Shown in pieces: positions 43,560-45,298 of a DNA stretch of 45,298 nucleotides (position 1 is the first letter of the stretch; each line of letters starts with the position of its first letter). This DNA is from an uncultured Myxococcales bacterium (GTDB lineage Bacteria; Myxococcota_A; UBA9042), in NCBI GenBank assembly GCA_903929795.1, contig CAIYWC010000058.1, forward strand, positions 1 to 45,298, given 5' to 3'. A program made the position numbers and the translations under genes. The notes beneath the pieces were generated by a model that ran no database searches, was not told the DNA's origin, and saw only the letters and a list, made by a program, of their open reading frames with translations.

Positions 43560-45298
43560 ATGTTCGAAAAGGTCCCGCTTCCATCGCTGCAGACCGCAAC
43601 CTGGCCTGAACTCGCGCGCCTGAGCCATGCCGTGCAGCTGCGCGTGGCGCGTGCGGAATTGCTGACGATCCCCGACCTGGCCCGGACGGGACCGCCAACG
43701 GAGCGGCCGACGGTCTATCTAGGCGATCTGGTTGACAATCCTAACGTTTTGGTGGCCGTTGAGGCGACAGCGCCAGGAACAACCGAAGCGATGCGCCAGC
43801 TGGTGCATGAGCAGTTGGCCGTGCGACTCGGCGACTTCCCGGCGTACCTGCTCGATGCGCCAGACCATGAACTGCCGCCACGCGACGCCAAAAGCGCTGA
43901 CCTGACCAAGTGGGCGACCGCGCATGATTGTCGGCCGCTGCTGGACATGCGCTGGCCAGGCTTGCCGGGAATCAACGCCGCGAACGGGACGGCACGTTAT
44001 CCGTGGGACGCGACCGTGGGCCAACTGCTCACGCTCAAGCCGCCGTCCGGGATGCGGCCGTCGCAGATCGCCCGGCAGGAGCGCTGGGTCCGCGCGTGGC
44101 TGGACGGCGAAGCGTCATGGCAGCGTCTCGCCCGTGCCTGGCCGCAAGTGCAGACACGACCGCCGGCGCAACCGGGTACGGCGGAGGCGGTGACGGACTT
44201 TATCGCGCGCCTCTGGCAATGGCGGACCGCCCGGGTGAAGCGTACGGCGCCGATGGTTCCAGAGCGTTGGGGCCGGGTGACGGCTCAGGACGTTCGGCAG
44301 CGCGGCCGGCTGGTGCTCAGTGTGCATTTTCCGCCTTGGTGCGGGGGCACGGCGAAGTCGGTGACGATTGACGACGAGCGCGAGGACCCGGAGAGCCTGC
44401 AGCGGCAACTGCCCGGGCTGCTCGACGTCCAGTGGCACTGCACCGCGCATGGCGCCGACTCGTGTCCGGTGCCCCTGGCGGTCGTGGACCAACTTCTGGA
44501 CCTTTTGGCTGCGGCAATGCCAGGCAGCGATATGGAGGCGATCGCAGTCCGCATGTCGTCGCCGGTGTGGCGGGAGGCGTTGAACGCGCTGGCTGGGGTG
44601 CAGTCAGGCGGGCGGCCGGATCCGGAGGTCGTGCCGCGGCCGACTGCGACAAAACCGCTGGTGGAAGGGCAGTTGCGTTGGAAGCTGACGCTGGACTACA
44701 GCGGCCAACCGGACGCCGTCGAGTTGGTCATCCAGACGCCCAACAAGAAAACTGGCTTCAAGACCACGAAAGTGCCCCCGGCGCGGCTCATTGAGGTCGC
44801 GACCGAGCGCGGCACGCCGCAGGATGTCGCGCTGGCGGAGCTGGCGTACACGCGATCGCTGGTCAGCAAGTACAGCTACGGCAATTCCGGGGCGATTTGG
44901 CAGGCGTTTTGGCGGCATTTGGTCGCACTGCCGGCGCTGCTGGTCGGCAACGATCCGGAGCCGTTTGTGATGCGGCGGCAAGCGGCGCGGCTGACCGTAA
45001 CACCGCGCGATGGCGCCGAAATCCAAGTGCAGCTGGCCAGCGATGCCGGGCTGTTCGAGTGGCGTGACCTGCCGACCGTCATTGCCCCGGAGGGCTGGTT
45101 GCTGGTGCGCGAGCCGGCAAACCGGACGTTCTGGGTCCTGGACGTGGCGGCGTCGGCGCGGCCGATTCTGACGCAACTGCGGCGCTGCGACGGCAAGTTC
45201 CCGCGGGCGGCGCTGGATCAGGTTCTGCGAGCGATTGCCGCCAATCCCGAGTTGCCAGTCGACTTGCACCGCGATCTCTCCGGCGAGGAAGTTGGCCA
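43560..45298 (+). CDS. Large protein, N-terminal part only; possibly SNF2-associated
   Basis: Open from the ATG at 43560 to the window edge (579 codons) without a stop, so the gene continues outside. The start is inferred: no ribosome site is seen, and a promoter-like element ends six bases before it. The N-terminal 200 residues are Trp- and Pro-rich with no known motif. Around residues 280-310 a Cys/His segment (QWHCTAHGADSCPVPLAVVD) vaguely resembles a degenerate SWIM element. Residues 370 onward have beta-rich segments such as LRWKLTLDYSGQPDAVELVI and RLTVTPRDGAEIQVQLASDAG that remind me of the region preceding the helicase core in large SNF2 proteins. No helicase motif is inside the window. 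The SNF2 idea is an inference of low certainty. Confidence 0.65.
   Translation, partial: MFEKVPLPSLQTATWPELARLSHAVQLRVARAELLTIPDLARTGPPTERPTVYLGDLVDNPNVLVAVEATAPGTTEAMRQLVHEQLAVRLGDFPAYLLDAPDHELPPRDAKSADLTKWATAHDCRPLLDMRWPGLPGINAANGTARYPWDATVGQLLTLKPPSGMRPSQIARQERWVRAWLDGEASWQRLARAWPQVQTRPPAQPGTAEAVTDFIARLWQWRTARVKRTAPMVPERWGRVTAQDVRQRGRLVLSVHFPPWCGGTAKSVTIDDEREDPESLQRQLPGLLDVQWHCTAHGADSCPVPLAVVDQLLDLLAAAMPGSDMEAIAVRMSSPVWREALNALAGVQSGGRPDPEVVPRPTATKPLVEGQLRWKLTLDYSGQPDAVELVIQTPNKKTGFKTTKVPPARLIEVATERGTPQDVALAELAYTRSLVSKYSYGNSGAIWQAFWRHLVALPALLVGNDPEPFVMRRQAARLTVTPRDGAEIQVQLASDAGLFEWRDLPTVIAPEGWLLVREPANRTFWVLDVAASARPILTQLRRCDGKFPRAALDQVLRAIAANPELPVDLHRDLSGEEVG

Noticed and set aside
1..45298. 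CRISPR arrays, insertion sequences, phage genes and rRNA genes
   Set aside because: No regularly spaced repeats, transposase or integrase motifs, capsid/tail genes or rRNA sequence were seen on either strand.

Overview
This window looks like chromosomal DNA of a GC-rich, Gram-negative bacterium of the Myxococcota or a close relative. The evidence is a high density of secreted lipoproteins, choice-of-anchor-D type Ig-like repeats, outer-membrane beta-barrels of the deltaproteobacterial type, long periplasmic TPR proteins, and a locus that resembles the Myxococcus xanthus Glt (gliding) and Nfs (spore coat) envelope machines. The assignment rests on protein motifs only; there is no 16S gene here.

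Left third (1-15.7 kb). Two leftward lipoprotein genes (the outer one cut by the window edge) are divergent from a rightward cluster. That cluster encodes a Cys-rich von Willebrand A (VWA) lipoprotein resembling the adhesin CglB, two related outer-membrane beta-barrels (GltA/GltB or NfsA/NfsB type), three periplasmic TPR proteins that fit GltC, GltD and GltE in size and order, and two small paralogous secreted proteins. I read this as the periplasmic and outer-membrane half of a Glt/Nfs-like machine. No inner-membrane (GltG/GltJ type) or motor (AglRQS type) genes are visible.

Middle (15.8-27.4 kb). Three more large lipoproteins follow: a paralogue of the 541-2967 protein, an Ig-like-repeat protein with a C-terminal VWA domain, and a third Ig-like protein. 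Six bases after the last lies a complete arginine deiminase. Next come a Cys-rich lipoprotein with a calcineurin-like phosphoesterase domain and an overlapping small CBM9-like lipoprotein. The run probably extends the envelope programme, but the deiminase is an unexpected member.

Right-middle (27.4-38.5 kb). A PlsC-type acyltransferase gene is split by a one-base frameshift. It is followed by a HEAT-repeat lipoprotein, a protein with three tandem DsbA-like CPFC domains, a propeller-like lipoprotein, an EpmA-type lysyl ligase with a secreted partner, a four-gene ABC-2 transporter operon (ATPase-permease-ATPase-permease), and a full-length selenocysteine tRNA gene (selC, anticodon UCA).

Right end (38.4-45.3 kb). 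After selC there is a short AT-rich segment full of inverted repeats, then a double-SWIM SNF2 helicase (leftward), a HicB/HicA-like toxin-antitoxin pair, a HEAT/SEC-C protein, and the N-terminal part of a large protein that may be a second SNF2-associated protein. Position beside a tRNA gene and gene content suggest an accessory region, but no flanking direct repeats or integrase were seen.
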